Shown: piece by piece, positions 21,989-33,846 of the stretch | Numbering within the stretch: position 1 is the first letter of the stretch | Layout: each line of letters opens with the position of its first letter | DNA from: Datnioides undecimradiatus | Taxonomy: Eukaryota; Chordata; Actinopteri; Lobotiformes; Datnioididae | Length of the DNA: 64,000 nucleotides | Assembly: GCA_008933995.1 (NCBI GenBank) | Contig: WARS01000046.1 | Span: 992,001-1,056,000, forward strand | Direction: 5' to 3' | Notes under the pieces: model-generated | What the model saw: the letters and a program-made list of their open reading frames with translations, nothing else | Databases searched by the model: none | Told to the model about the DNA's origin: nothing | Position numbers and translations under genes: made by a program

Positions 21989-24900
21989 TCAGAACTCCTC
22001 CTGGTCTCCATGTCCCCCTTCATCAATGTCATCATCCTCCGGTGGTGCAAAACCCTCCTGCAAAAGAAGGCTGAGGTCAGTGTACAGCAGGGTGAGAGGT
22101 CATAACATTGGTTTGTAAATAGTCTTTTTTTAACAGGTTTTGAGCATGAATAAAACTAAAGCATTACTAGTATTTCAAAAAACAAAAAATGTATTTTAAT
22201 ATAGTTTTGACACACGCAGTAACAGGTAGGTGCTGTCATTGATGACACGTACATTCACTTATATATCAGATCTGTTCTGCTGTTATTGCATGCAAGTGAA
22301 CTTTAACATGCCACATTTTGTGCTTCATGCGTATGATCTGATTTGCATTTACCTCTGTAGCATACAGTGTTTCTACAATTTTGCTGAGGACTGGGTTGTT
22401 TTCGTTTTCGTGTTCCTGGCAGATGAGCTCGATGTCTCTCAGCTTCCCGAAGTAGAAGTCCCGCTCCTTCTCCAGTCCCTCTACAGTCAGCTTCAGATCC
22501 AACAGCTATGAAAGATAGTAATAAAGACAATTTATGTACCATTAAAAGAGAAAAGAGAGGTCAAAATGGCAAGAAGAAAACATCTGTCATATCTTGATTC
22601 TTTAATGTGCAATATATGTTGTAATACCATAACAAATAAAATATATTTAATTTATTTTAGAATCAGACTTTAAGATGATGGATAGATCACAGAGAGGGAA
22701 TATGTAGAAACAGTTTAAATTCCCTGTTTTCATCATGGCACAGACCTGAGCTTGTGTTGCTCTTTTATTATGAGAGAGCAGTGCTGGGCCAGCAAGGAAA
22801 ATCTGTTTGGTATTCTCAACAATGCATTGCCTGTGCCAAAAAGGGCTCTCGAAGTGAAATGTGTGTCACTATGCAGTTCTTAGAAACTACCAAAGCAACA
22901 AACACCTTCATGAACTTTAAAAGTTACTATTTATCATGCACAGTAAGACCTGCACAGGGACGCTGGTACCTTGTTGGGGTGTCAAGGCAGGAAACTACTG
23001 TTTTTAGAAATGAGTGAACAGGTCTCAGCCTTGGTACCTGCTGGTTGAGCTCTACGAGCTCGGCGTCTCCTCCATTGCGGGTCATGGGAGTGTTCCTGCG
23101 GGCTGATGCTATGTTGGTCTGCCTCTGGGGGGTGGGAACTGTCTTCGGTACTGTGGGAGATGTTCTCATGGGGCCTAGAGGACAAAACACACACACACAC
23201 ACACACACCTTTATAAACCTTCAGCTGTTTAGATAGATGCATTTGGGAAGTGTTTCCAGCCAGTTGACAGTTTTCTATGTGGGGTAACAGACTCATTTCA
23301 AAGTGAAAATAAGTTTAAGCACACATATTGCATAATAGTCTCTACGTCTGACTATGATGTACAGATGCAGTGTAAAGACTGATGATCTGCAGCCTGTGTA
23401 GGCAAAAATGATTTTAATTCCTAACCCAAGATAAACTCACTTCACAAACGCTTTCTCCACAGATACATAACACTAGATGTGACATGTCACACTGACTAAC
23501 GATTCAATACACCAGCACTGTTTTGTTTTGTTCAAAATGAAGAGTGTGAGATAACTGTGCCAGTCTAAGCTGAACCAAAACGAGATTCTGGTAGAATTTT
23601 GATCATTATAGCTCCAGGAGAACCCGAGCTTTCAATCGTGAAGACTCAGTTTCATATTTGTTTTATTGTGCACTTGTGTTACAGACAATGGGTTTATTTA
23701 TCTGTTTTTGAAAGCCTGAATAGATTGAGTATTGTGGCGTATATATTGGCAGGCGTGCGCACAGGCATGCACACAAGATCACAGCTGCAGCTCTACACAA
23801 TATAAGGTAAGATAGCAGATGGGTAACCCCTGAGTCATAACATAATATCACATCTACCACCTTATGTCTATGGTTTTCTCGGTCTGCAGCTGTTTCTTTT
23901 AAAGATAGAAGTACACAGGAAAACACACACACATGCAAAACACACACAGGTTCATTTAAAACCTTGAGGAACAAGTGTAGCATTTTGGCTAATTTGCTGC
24001 AAAACATGGAAACTTCCCATCAGTGCTGCCAATGTTTGCGTTGCACAGTGTTTAGATTTTTGTGTTGCTTCCCATCACAGCCAAAGACCACAGTTATAAA
24101 ACAAAACCTTGACAATGAGTAGGTACATATACTGTATGCACCTTCTTCTTCTTGTATAAAGCCTGGAAAGAGCAATTCTGCTTTACATGATCGATTATAG
24201 CTTTTCCACATGTCCTACATTTTTCTTCTTTCACCAAACGTATTTTCATGTAATTCTGTGTTTTAATTGTCTGACTCTGACCAACGACTTGTGAGAAAAA
24301 GCAGGATATCTTGCAAAGTGTTGATGTCCTGTAGACTTGTAAGATCATGTAATGTATTACAGTACAATTAGTACAATTTACGTAGCTTAGCTTTTCAAAC
24401 TTATGCAGCAGCATATACCTACAAAGATATAACAGAACACACAACCGTCCAGAATAGACCAATCCCAGTAATCCACAGTAAGACACCCAACAAACACACA
24501 CACATGCTTGATGCTGGGGATGTTACCTGAGCGAGAGGGTCTTTTAGATTTGTGAAGAATGGGTTCACCTGGGTTAGAGGTGAGGATGTGGTTGCATGAA
24601 GAGGTGAGAGCAATGAAATGAAGCCTTTGAGTTCACACACACAGTTGATTTTGCCAGACACACACAAGTGTGTGTGTATTGTACCTGGGTTGGGAGGAGG
24701 CGGCGTTCCCTCCTGGCCCTGTCTTGTAAGTACAGGGTCGTATTCTTTCCCGTCATAGTTGGCATCGAAAAACTTCTTAAACCACTGGAGGAACTCAAAG
24801 TTGTCCTGGAACTTCCCTTTCACCAACCTCTCCACGGGGATGATCTGAGAGAGATGCAGGACGAAGGAGAGAGAGGAGAACAGAGAGGTTAGATGTTGAG

Positions 24901-25839
24901 GAAGGACTGCATAGAACTGCTATGGTCTATACAATGTTATGTGTATATTATGTTAGATATATGTTAACAACAGAAGGGAAGACCCCTGCCTATGGACCTA
25001 ACAACTAAAAAACATACTGCAGTGGGTACTGATGAACAAAACGATATCTTCCACACATAGACTTTACTTGGGTGAGCCATCAAAAGTGTGTAGGCATCAG
25101 TGCTGATGTCATTCAGTACCGCATTGGTCTCAATCATCAGGATAGCCTGTATCATTAAAACAAGCTCCATACGCAGCTCACACCGTTGTGCAAAATATAC
25201 AAAATACCTACAGAGGTAATGAAAAAGAGGAACTATTCTTTCAGCTGTCGTTTCCATCAAAAACAACAGAGTTTCTTTCATAACTCCTCAGCTATGCTGT
25301 ACCCACTGTTAAAGGTGTCTTTCAACAGAGGGCTTCAGAGGACGAATCAATAATGAAAGGATCGAGCTATGGCTGATGTGACATGTAGCATTCTCAATTA
25401 TTAGTTCAGGGGTTTGAGGTTTGTTTAATCATATCTCGTAAAGATGTGTGTACATGTGTTCTTACCTTGTCCACATTCATTCTCTTGAACGCAGCCTGTA
25501 AGACCTTGAAATTGTGGATGTATTCATGTTCCAACTTAGCATTGAACTTCACTTTTTTCAACAATATGCACCCTGGAAACAGCATGTCCATGAACTGGCA
25601 GTAAGCAGCACCTGTGAAAAAAACATCACACCGACACACACGTAATCACTTTCAGAGTTCAAGAAACATTTCTGAATTTCAGTACAAGCTCAACATTAAG
25701 AGGAATATGTCCGTTTACCTGAACAGAGCTGCTCGATCTTTGTGTAGGTGAGCTGTAGAGAGTCGTTGACCCATGCCAACATGTCATGACGACTCAGGTT
25801 CTCTATGGTCATAGAGGTGGAGTAGACATTCACCGCCAT
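21989..25839 (-). CDS. mapre3: microtubule-associated protein RP/EB family member 3 (EB3), complete, 7 coding exons
   Basis: EB3 tracks growing microtubule plus ends and recruits CAP-Gly and SxIP partners; it is enriched in brain and muscle. Coding exons in order: 25719-25839, 25466-25611, 24685-24844, 24527-24568, 23038-23174, 22353-22505, 21989-22057; 828 nt, 275 aa (human EB3 281). The N-terminal calponin-homology domain begins [20 protein letters not shown] and includes [10 protein letters not shown] and [13 protein letters not shown] basic Ser/Pro/Thr linker spans exons 4-5 ([23 protein letters not shown]). The EB-homology coiled coil holds [20 protein letters not shown], followed by an acidic tail [14 protein letters not shown] ending EEF. 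The ATG has a good context (GAGGATGG). EB3 rather than EB1 is chosen because of [13 protein letters not shown] and synteny with dpysl5/tmem214. The terminal EEF instead of EEY is unusual. Confidence 0.95.
23187..23208. repeat. (CA)n microsatellite beside mapre3 exon 5 acceptor
   Basis: On the gene strand this is a (GT)n run about 10 bases upstream of the CTAG acceptor of exon 23038-23174, where a polypyrimidine tract is expected. Confidence 0.95.
24527..24568 (-). CDS. mapre3: mapre3 42-nt microexon (linker)
   Basis: Part of the mapre3 CDS, listed separately because of its size. It encodes [13 protein letters not shown] in the basic linker between the calponin-homology domain and coiled coil. 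Acceptor AACCCAG and donor GTAAC are both good. The flanking exons have matching phase, so skipping it would stay in frame (NPG joined to PMRTS). Confidence 0.85.
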
Positions 25840-26652
25840 CCTCCTGCTTCACAAAAACACACGTACACACACACACACAGACATTACATGCTACAGAATG
25901 TTAGTTGATCAATATTGCTTATGTTTCAGGTAAGAGTGTCTAAGTTGACACATTTAAGTTGCTTATATGTTATATGTATCCCTGAGATGTAGCACTGCAT
26001 CTCTTGCATTACTACATGTTCTGAGTCCACTGAGACTCTAATGCACTTGAAAGCATTAGAGGAAACAAGTTTCTAACTCTGTGTTGTATCATTACTAAAA
26101 CTGTGGCAATCATATGACATGATTCACTTCAACTGAGAAAGTCCTCTGAAGATGAAACAGCAGCATCATGATGAAAGATAATGTGACAGGATGTAAAGTA
26201 TTTTTAGGAATCAACTTCTGATTCCAATTAATCTTCTTTTGAAGATGAAAATACAGACTTAATTATGAGGAATTAAGAGGCAACCATCACATTTTCCATT
26301 TAAATGATAGAATCATGTAAATAAAATTTACTGTAATACTGAACTGGTAAAATCAGAAGTCTTATACTGCATTTTATATTATTGTTGGGTATTTAATCAA
26401 TTAAATTTTACTTTTTTATTTTATTATTGTCTTTTTAATGTGCTTACCGTAGTCCTGAAATGTTTTAATCCTGGTCCAAACATGTAAAAAACTTTGTAAC
26501 TTTGCTTTGACAAAGTGCTTTAAAATAAAGTTCAGTATGAATTAGAGTTTTCATGTTAATACTACTACAGTGAATAAGGTATCCTGCTGATATTGAGGCT
26601 AATATGTGAGATTTAATTACTTGACCACTTTACAGCAAGGCAAGAAAATTTT

Positions 26653-26658
<6 letters not shown>

Positions 26659-26694
<36 letters not shown>
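26659..26694. repeat. (CA)n microsatellite downstream of mapre3 5'UTR exon donor
   Basis: 18 perfect CA units, reading (GT)n on the gene strand and starting about 9 bases beyond the donor at 26703. Confidence 0.96.
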
Positions 26695-26696
<2 letters not shown>

Positions 26697-26703
26697 TACT
26701 CAC

Positions 26704-26772
26704 CTGCGCTGGGTGTGCGTTAGGTGTGAACTGTTCAGACCAGGTTGTGGTGAACCACCCTAATAGAAAGAC
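26704..26772 (-). other. mapre3: possible mapre3 non-coding 5'UTR exon
   Basis: A 69-nt interval bounded by a strong acceptor (TTTGTCTCCAG) and strong donor (CAG, then GTGAGT) on the mapre3 strand. It contains no ATG. It lies 0.86 kb upstream of the start-codon exon (which begins at 25843 after a GAAGCAG acceptor). Support is splice-site quality only; no transcript evidence is available. Confidence 0.4.
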
Positions 26773-27754
26773 CTGGAGACAAACCAGCAGCACAGTATTT
26801 AGCCCTTTTACTGTGAGCATAATCTTACACCTAAGTAACTTTAATGGCAATTCTAAAAATCTGAATTTTCCTTGAACGTTCTTTGTACATTCCCTTTAAA
26901 CACAACTTCCTCTGTTTCTTCTGAATGGCCAGAGCAATTTAGTGTCCTGCGAGAGAACGTCTCCACAAGGTTACAAAGAGAGATAAACTAGCAGCCAGTC
27001 ACTAGTTCACCTGCTAGGCCACTAATCTCTGCCTCAGTTAATCCTTTTAGCCCAGGTCCAACATGATGTAACTCATCATAGTTCACAAAGACAGCTGAGA
27101 TCAGCAGCAGGTGTACATACAGTAGCTCTACTTCATCACACTGACAGCTTGAAATAAGGAAAAATCCAACAGTAACAAAGAACTTTCCGTGTACTGTCTG
27201 CCTCCAAAGTAAACACCATGCAGGATGTTGTACAATCTGACTGCAAGGCTTCACGGAGATAACACTGTCCACCATGCAAATGCTGCTAATTTGGTTATGG
27301 TTGTGACTGGTGAAGCTATCGGTCATGCAGTACGTCTTTTGGTGGGTGAACATGGAGTAGTCTAAGCCCACAAATCAGTGGGCATCAGATATGTAGGTTG
27401 GAAATAGTAGAATCAAAGTCATTTAAGGCCTGATGATGCAAAACAGTAAAACAACTGTCCAGTCACTAAGACATCTTTAGATATGTGAATGAAAAGCAGT
27501 CCATTAAGAGCAATAACTGCAGTACATTTGATTACGTTTTCCTTTAACATTATGGTGATACAAATGCATTAAAATGACTTTTTCCCAAGCAAAAATCACA
27601 AATATAAGCTGGTATGTTATAACAGTAATATTAAGTAAAATTAATATTTGGGGGGTTTGAAATATTGACATTGACAGTACATCTCCTTGCAAGCTAGGTA
27701 CATTTTATAAGGGCATTTTATAAACACTTGACAGATATAGTGACAAAAAGGGTA

Positions 27755-27800
27755 TTTTACACATTAACTGATAATGAAAACAATTATCAGCTGCAACCAC
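27755..27800. repeat. terminal fragment of an interspersed AT-rich fish repeat
   Basis: The sequence TTAACTGATAATGAAAACAA followed by TTATCAGCTGCAACC matches one terminus of a common teleost dispersed repeat (GATTAATCGATAATGAAAAT...TTGCAGCC). Further copies lie at 28293, 46355, 56861 and 61608. Confidence 0.45.
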
Positions 27801-28292
27801 TGATTCTTAAAACAAATCACCTGATAGCCTGTGTTTAAAAACGCGTGCAGTTGAGTCGTAGTTGCCAATAACATTAGTTATGATACATTTATTAGTTTTA
27901 CAGACCACAGAGATAGTGTCAGTGATTTAAAATAAGATGCGTGATGAGATTTAAATGTAAGAGTGTAACCCTAAACCTGGACTTTCCCATCTGTCAGACA
28001 CTATTTCCAGAACATTCCCCAGATCTTAAACCCATTACAACACTTGTTTTTTTAACATGTGATTTGTTTGGTTCCTGCTGTCTAATAAGATGCAAAAATG
28101 AATACACAAATAAAGCGTGTTAAACTGAAATTTTTAAACTGAAACTTTTAAAGCAGTCTCTAAGATGACACTCCTAGTACAAATCTGTGGTTTCTACAAA
28201 CTCAAGCCCGCTTGTGCAGTCACATGTGCATGTGTATTCTCTTTCATAGTATGTTACAGTCATTCTAGCTGTTTTCTGGAAAGAATTATTGT

Positions 28293-28402
28293 TGTAACTT
28301 GAGCTGAAATAATTGAAGAACTGACAACTGTCAGATTAATGTCAGTTCTAGGTTCTCAAATGTTAACATTTTATGGACCAAACAATAATCAAAGAAACAT
28401 CA
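28293..28402. repeat. degenerate copy of the same interspersed AT-rich repeat
   Basis: It retains a CATTTTATGGACCAAACAAT word and an AGCTGAAATAATTGAAG end, which correspond to internal and terminal parts of that repeat family. Heavily diverged. Confidence 0.4.
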
Positions 28403-29695
28403 AATTTAACAAGAGTTTGCTGCAACACCAGAAACCGCAAAACAAACAAAAAAACCAACACATATACACATCTGTGTATATACATTAACTATATTTTTTT
28501 GGGTAAGAAAATATAATTTTGTTTTTACTTAAGTGCTGCTTTTATTTATTTTTTGGAAATGTATTTGATTGTTCTTATTCTAGCTTGAATATGTTAATAC
28601 ATGTTGTACATTTGTTGTGTTGCGTGGAGCTGCAACTGCATTTCAGGTTGCAATCCTGTATTGTATGATGACAGTATAATATAATATCTTATATATGCCA
28701 TACTACAGCTCTGACAGACTGTAAGTAGAAAAGGGCTGTGACAGGCATATATGTTTAGAAGAATTGTGAAGATTATAATAAATTTATCACATGAATTATG
28801 ATGGAATACGTTTCAATGGAGTTGAAAAAAGATCACATTTGCTCTCCAGTAGCCTTTCCAAATTTCCACAACTTTATTTTCTAAGGCACCTAAATATTAA
28901 TAAAAGGAGATCTGGCCAAAGGCTTTTGTAGTAGCAGCAAAGTTAGAAAAATATGTTTAATACTGAACATTTCACTAAATAAGCAATAACTACTGAAAGT
29001 TTCATCTCTTTTACTCAATTGTTTAAAGGGAATCTTTCCAAACGTGTTTTTATTGTCAAGTAAAGGTAATTCATTTGGGCACCAGCAGACTGCCTTAGGT
29101 TATCAGCTATTGTGCATGCGAAGAAACAAAAGCCAGGGTCAGCATTTACAATGAGGTTATACGGTCTGTTCGTTATTAAAGTATGTTATAAGGCACATAA
29201 ACGCTGCTGTGTGTTTTCCCAGAAATTTCAGCCCGGTGCCAGTCCGTTTCAGGGGTCAGCGTGCCTGCGTGTTGTGACAGTTGACGTTAAAGCAGCGGAC
29301 GGTGCGACAGGCACCGCTGCCGCTGTGTGTGACTGTAGTGTAACGCTGCTAGCTCCTTGCTAACTAGTTACACTGCTAACGCTGGTAGCAAGTGGCTGCT
29401 GTTGTTGATTTTAAAGAATTTCAACCTGGTTTTACTTCACCCCGGGGACGTTAGAAAATTCAAAATAAATCAAAGCGTAACTGAAAACGAGACTTTCTTT
29501 TAGCCTGACGTTACCCCCCTCTGAAGGCCTTTTCGGTATAACACACACGCGCGCACATTACCAACGATAGAATAACTGTCACCAGCGGGATTATACAAGT
29601 ATTTGCCTGAGACGTAAATTAAACAAACCGTTAAATTATCGTATTTCAAACGTAAAGAAAAGCATTTTAAGTTAAGTTGAGTTGATAATACTCAC

Positions 29696-29850
29696 TGAAG
29701 TGCGACAAAGTCCGTCACACAGCCGTCCTGTTGTGTCTGATGATGGGCTTTTCCGTTGCTATAACCCCGACTGTTGCCTCAGCAGTTGCGCGAGACTGCT
29801 CTCACCTAAGCCGTTGGCAGTGCGCATGCGCAGGAGAATTGCAGGATTTT
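29696..29850 (-). promoter_or_regulatory. mapre3: probable mapre3 promoter and non-coding exon 1
   Basis: A CpG-enriched patch (about 29220-29940) contains a minus-strand donor CTTCA, then GTGAGTATT at 29695, compatible with a non-coding first exon. A perfect NRF1 palindrome lies at 29821-29832. The right (5') limit of the exon is not defined. The position, about 3.9 kb upstream of the coding start, is consistent with long 5' introns in vertebrate MAPRE3. Confidence 0.5.
29821..29832. promoter_or_regulatory. consensus NRF1 site TGCGCATGCGCA
   Basis: Perfect palindromic NRF1 motif, typical of CpG-type core promoters. It lies about 125 bases upstream of the putative mapre3 exon 1 donor. Confidence 0.6.
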
Positions 29851-29939
29851 TGCATGACTTTTGGTGAAACTGCCGTCCCGTTGGCAGCCATGATGGAGAA
29901 AAGGTACGACGGCGTGCCTGCGGCCCATGCCTAGTGAAT

Positions 29940-31340
29940 AAAGTGACCCATTGTGCTTCTCACTTATATTTAGTTTCAGTTTTTGTTCACTAATCTTAAA
30001 TGAAAGTTTATACTTAATTTAAAATGCTAATTGGTGATTGGTGCTCATAATTGTTGATGCAATAATATATGCATCGCTTTAATATTAGTTAATGTGTGTT
30101 TGATATTTGCCACATTATATACAGCCAATAAACTCAATTATAGTATAACTGTATGCCACGTTTTAATAAAAGATTTATATTTTCTATTGATAATCTCGAT
30201 TAGAGTAAGTATTAAGTCGTATAAAAGAAAAGATACTTAAGTAAAGTAATACAAATACACTAAATTAGTAAACGTATAGTTTTAACTGCTGCATATCAGT
30301 GAGTAAATGTTTAATCTTTGCTTCGTATTAAGGTCATATGATTCAGCACAGAAGGTTACAACTGAGAAATCCTTTTATTATTATTTATTTGAATCAAAAC
30401 ATTTCTTAGGGATTTTCCCGTTGTTCCTGTTCTGTTCTGATATGTTTACAGTAAACACACCACGGCTATTATGTGATATGAGATACAGGCAAACGATTCA
30501 TCATTATGTACAGAGTTTGCTGACTAATGTGAACCGGACGTGCTATACATTTTACTGCAGGTCGTCCAGGGTTACCAGCCTGGTTAAAACACATGAAATG
30601 GAGCTAGCAGCTGTGTCATCCAACTAGCCTTGAGCCCTGTATCTTGACTTTTCCCTCTCTTATGGATTCAAAAAGGACTGAATGTTTAAAAGTTTGCATT
30701 TTTTTGTGCGGGCAATAAACCATCAGACATCCCAAGTCTTTAAAGTTTATGCATATACTATGTAATAGAGAAAATGTTATACTTCTTTCTATATTCTAGT
30801 CAGTGGTGAACATTTCATAATTCAGATATGCCCTTTCGTTTGTTTTTCTTTAATACTGTAATATCAGAGTTTTTGAGATTTAGTCTTTCCTTCCTTTCTA
30901 ATTGAGGGCCTTAATACACTGTACAGATTGTAAGGACCCTTGAGGTAGATTTGTGATTTATGAGATTAGGATGCAATATTAAATGTACTTATTTTTATTC
31001 AATAGAGAAGCACCTTTCTGAATAGTTTTATCACATTTTTGTAGCATTGTTACTGCTAATGTGTTGTAGTTGGACCTGTATTTGGGCTGTGGCTCTCCCT
31101 AACTTTTACCTCTTATTTCATAAAATATATTTTTATTTTAGCGCATGTGTTCAGACAATACATTTATGTATACAGAGCATCTGCCGCACAACATTATCCC
31201 CTCTGGATGAAGAGTTTTATATGGCCTTGTGCTTTTTTTCTATCACATCTTTTAAATAATCCATTCCTTTACTAGGTATTTGCCTAATGTTGGCATTTTA
31301 AAAACATCTGGTGACACACACAAACAATCAGTGTTATTTT
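29940..31340. other. intergenic between mapre3 promoter and dpysl5 3' region
   Basis: AT-rich, with no supported gene or repeat that I recognise. Confidence 0.5.
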
Positions 31341-33846
31341 TTCTCACTTTATTTTTTTTTTTTCATTACTCTTGTGGTAAGAAACAAGCAGCCACTTACA
31401 GATTCAACAGGTTCACTGTCCAACACAACAAGAATCTACAGACACACACAGCCACTGACCAGTCACAGTGCCTTCAAAACAACGAAACCATCCAACAATA
31501 AAATAACGCCATCGTAGGTATTTGTAAAAAAACAGCACCAGTTGTTGTGAGCCAGTGGCATTCAGGAGAGAGTTCACTCCTCCGTCTCCATGTGGTGCTC
31601 TTCATGCACAGGTGTGGGTGTGGCATGGGTGATTCACATTGGCACATTTTTTTTTTTTCAACTAAAAAAAAACAAAAAAAACAAAACAAACATCCTAAAT
31701 ATATAGTTCACGGACAAGAGGACGTGATCATGTATAAATATAATACTGTTAGGCAGGAATGAGACATCATCAGTGGAGAGGCTCAGTGGTTTTCTTCAGC
31801 CTGTGCAGCTCAATCTTCCTGCTCTGTGGAGACACACTTCTCTAATAACGATCCCATTTTAATTCCCTACAAATAGATGTTTGCTTTCAAAATGTGTACT
31901 CTGAGATGCTACTGAAACTCAAAAACACAATATAATTTCTTAAGGTACCTCTTTAGGCATTCAATGGACAGCCTGGGGCCTCATTTATCAAGTATGCATA
32001 TGGGCAATTAGTTGAAATAAAGCTTGCGTTCACACATGGAGTCTGGTAAGGTGGTTCATGGAGTCTGATTTATTAGATTCTTCTTGGGCTTGAAGATGTG
32101 CAATCATTTGAAAGCAGTAATGTTCATGAGCGTGTAACAAGACCCTAGTGTTAAACTTGTGTAATCACAAATGAACACTCTGCAAACCTACATAGGATTA
32201 TCTGATCTTTTCAGTTTCATTTCATTAAAAATTTGAGTCTTTAATAGAAAAGCCCAGTTGTGAAAACCCCCAAATCTTTTGTTTTGCTAACGCTGATATT
32301 TATTCACTTTCCTTGTAATTCTGTTTTGGGTTTGACCAACTCCTGATGGAAAATTCTTGGCTTTTTAGCTCATGAATGCTCAGTTTTCTCCACTGGCTAG
32401 TCGCTAGCTTTGTCCATCTGTCATTAGTGGAGGGAACTTTGAGTTTATCAGAGCATTACTGCTGAAAACAGGGTTGTTAAGAGCAGCAAACAGCAAATTC
32501 TGTGTGCTGTTTACCAAAACAATGAGCCTAAAACACTCTGCACAGAGCTGTTGATGATAATTAATTAGTTTTTCTTTTCATAAATTAGCTTGTCCGTGTT
32601 AATGACATTTGAATTAAATCACATTTAACACACAAATTTAGAGCTTGTTTGCTGCACATTTTGATAAACGAGGCCTCGCTGATGAGGCCTGCCTCGATAG
32701 AAGTGATCTCTCTGGTGAACCAGAAGGCACTGTACTCAACTTTACTGATGCGAATTACATCAAGCATTATTCTTATGTTCTGTATTATCAGTAGCAAAGT
32801 CATAGAAAGCTTTTTCCTTTTTGTTAACCCCTCTGCGACCTTTAAAGCAGATTCTCTTCATCCTTCTTATCAGAACCTGAACTGACTTCTCTTCAGTCTT
32901 CTAGCACTTTACAAGGTCTATAGATGCCATGTTCCCATGATAGAAATGATCATATTTAGTCACTGTAGGATCAATACCGGGACCAGAGTTATAATCCCAG
33001 GTCAGCCCACTGGTTGTTTCCTTCTCCAACTCAGTCTATAGACCCTTCTGCATTGCAGGTGAGGCAGGGATGTTTCTGGGAATATGTGAGTGTCGTTTCA
33101 GTCAGAGGCAGTGAAAATATAGGGATGGATAAGTTCGAGTCTGACCCGATTTAGAGAGTGTAGCTAAGATCACAGGGTGTTCGAAGCAGTTGGATTTCAC
33201 CACCACACAGCACAGTTCATCCATTGGAAAGAAAAACACTGTGAGAGGAACCCAGAGTGCAGCAGGAAGCCGAGCACAGTGGGTGTTTAATCACAAACAG
33301 AATCCACACACATCTTCATATGAGTCTAAAGCTATGGTGTCTACAGTGTACTGTATGTTTGTGTGTGTGTGTGACAGGGGTGTAATAGATATTTCACTGA
33401 ATCCAGTTCTAATATTTTTAAATAGTTCAATCGACATCACTTTAGTTGAAACCATCAAAAACTGTACTGGTTTTGATCTTTCACAGTTTTACTGTTTAGT
33501 TTGCGTCTCTTCACACGGGATACGAGCAGGGTGATAATGAGCAGGCTTTGTCAATGTTAGCATGATCAGCTCCAATTTGGCATAAAGTTTTAAATTCATA
33601 CATAGCCCTTCACTCTCTTGTTCAATTAATCAGGTCAGTCGCTCCAATTAAGACACAAATTAGATTTGTAAAAGTCACTTTGGCAGATCACTGATCATCA
33701 GTTTTTAACCAATCACAGACACGTGCTTGAATTTGTCGTCCCTTCTCGACTTTAATCCTGTGATTGAAAATCAGTGCAGTTTTCCTGGTTGCTCAGAATG
33801 ATACAAAACAAGGAGAGTCGGACGGGTGAAGCTCCGGCACCAGTGA
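31341..33846 (-). other. dpysl5: dpysl5 3'UTR / downstream region (putative)
   Basis: No coding continues after the dpysl5 stop. A minus-strand AATAAA (plus-strand TTTATT, 31349-31354) next to a long T run is a candidate distal polyadenylation signal, giving a UTR of about 2.5 kb. A TIR-flanked element (31977-32677) interrupts it. The 3' end may well be nearer. Confidence 0.35.
31977..32677. mobile_element. non-autonomous TIR element (MITE-like), about 0.7 kb
   Basis: The left end reads GGCCTCATTTATCAAGTA. The right end, reverse-complemented, reads GGCCTCGTTTATCAAAA. These are near-identical inverted termini about 700 bases apart with AT-rich DNA between them and no transposase frame. The layout fits a miniature inverted-repeat element, perhaps PIF/Harbinger-like, but I cannot confirm the family or a clear target-site duplication. 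Confidence 0.5.

Larger units (their letters stand above)
26773..29695 (-). other. mapre3: mapre3 5' intron region
   Basis: AT-rich, no coding similarity. Contains two degenerate copies of the interspersed AT-rich repeat (27755-27800 and 28293-28402). Nothing else recognised. Confidence 0.45.

Noticed and set aside
33132-33150. GTTCGAGTC resembling a Pol III box B
   Set aside because: No box A or cloverleaf at the right distance; isolated word, so no tRNA or SINE called.
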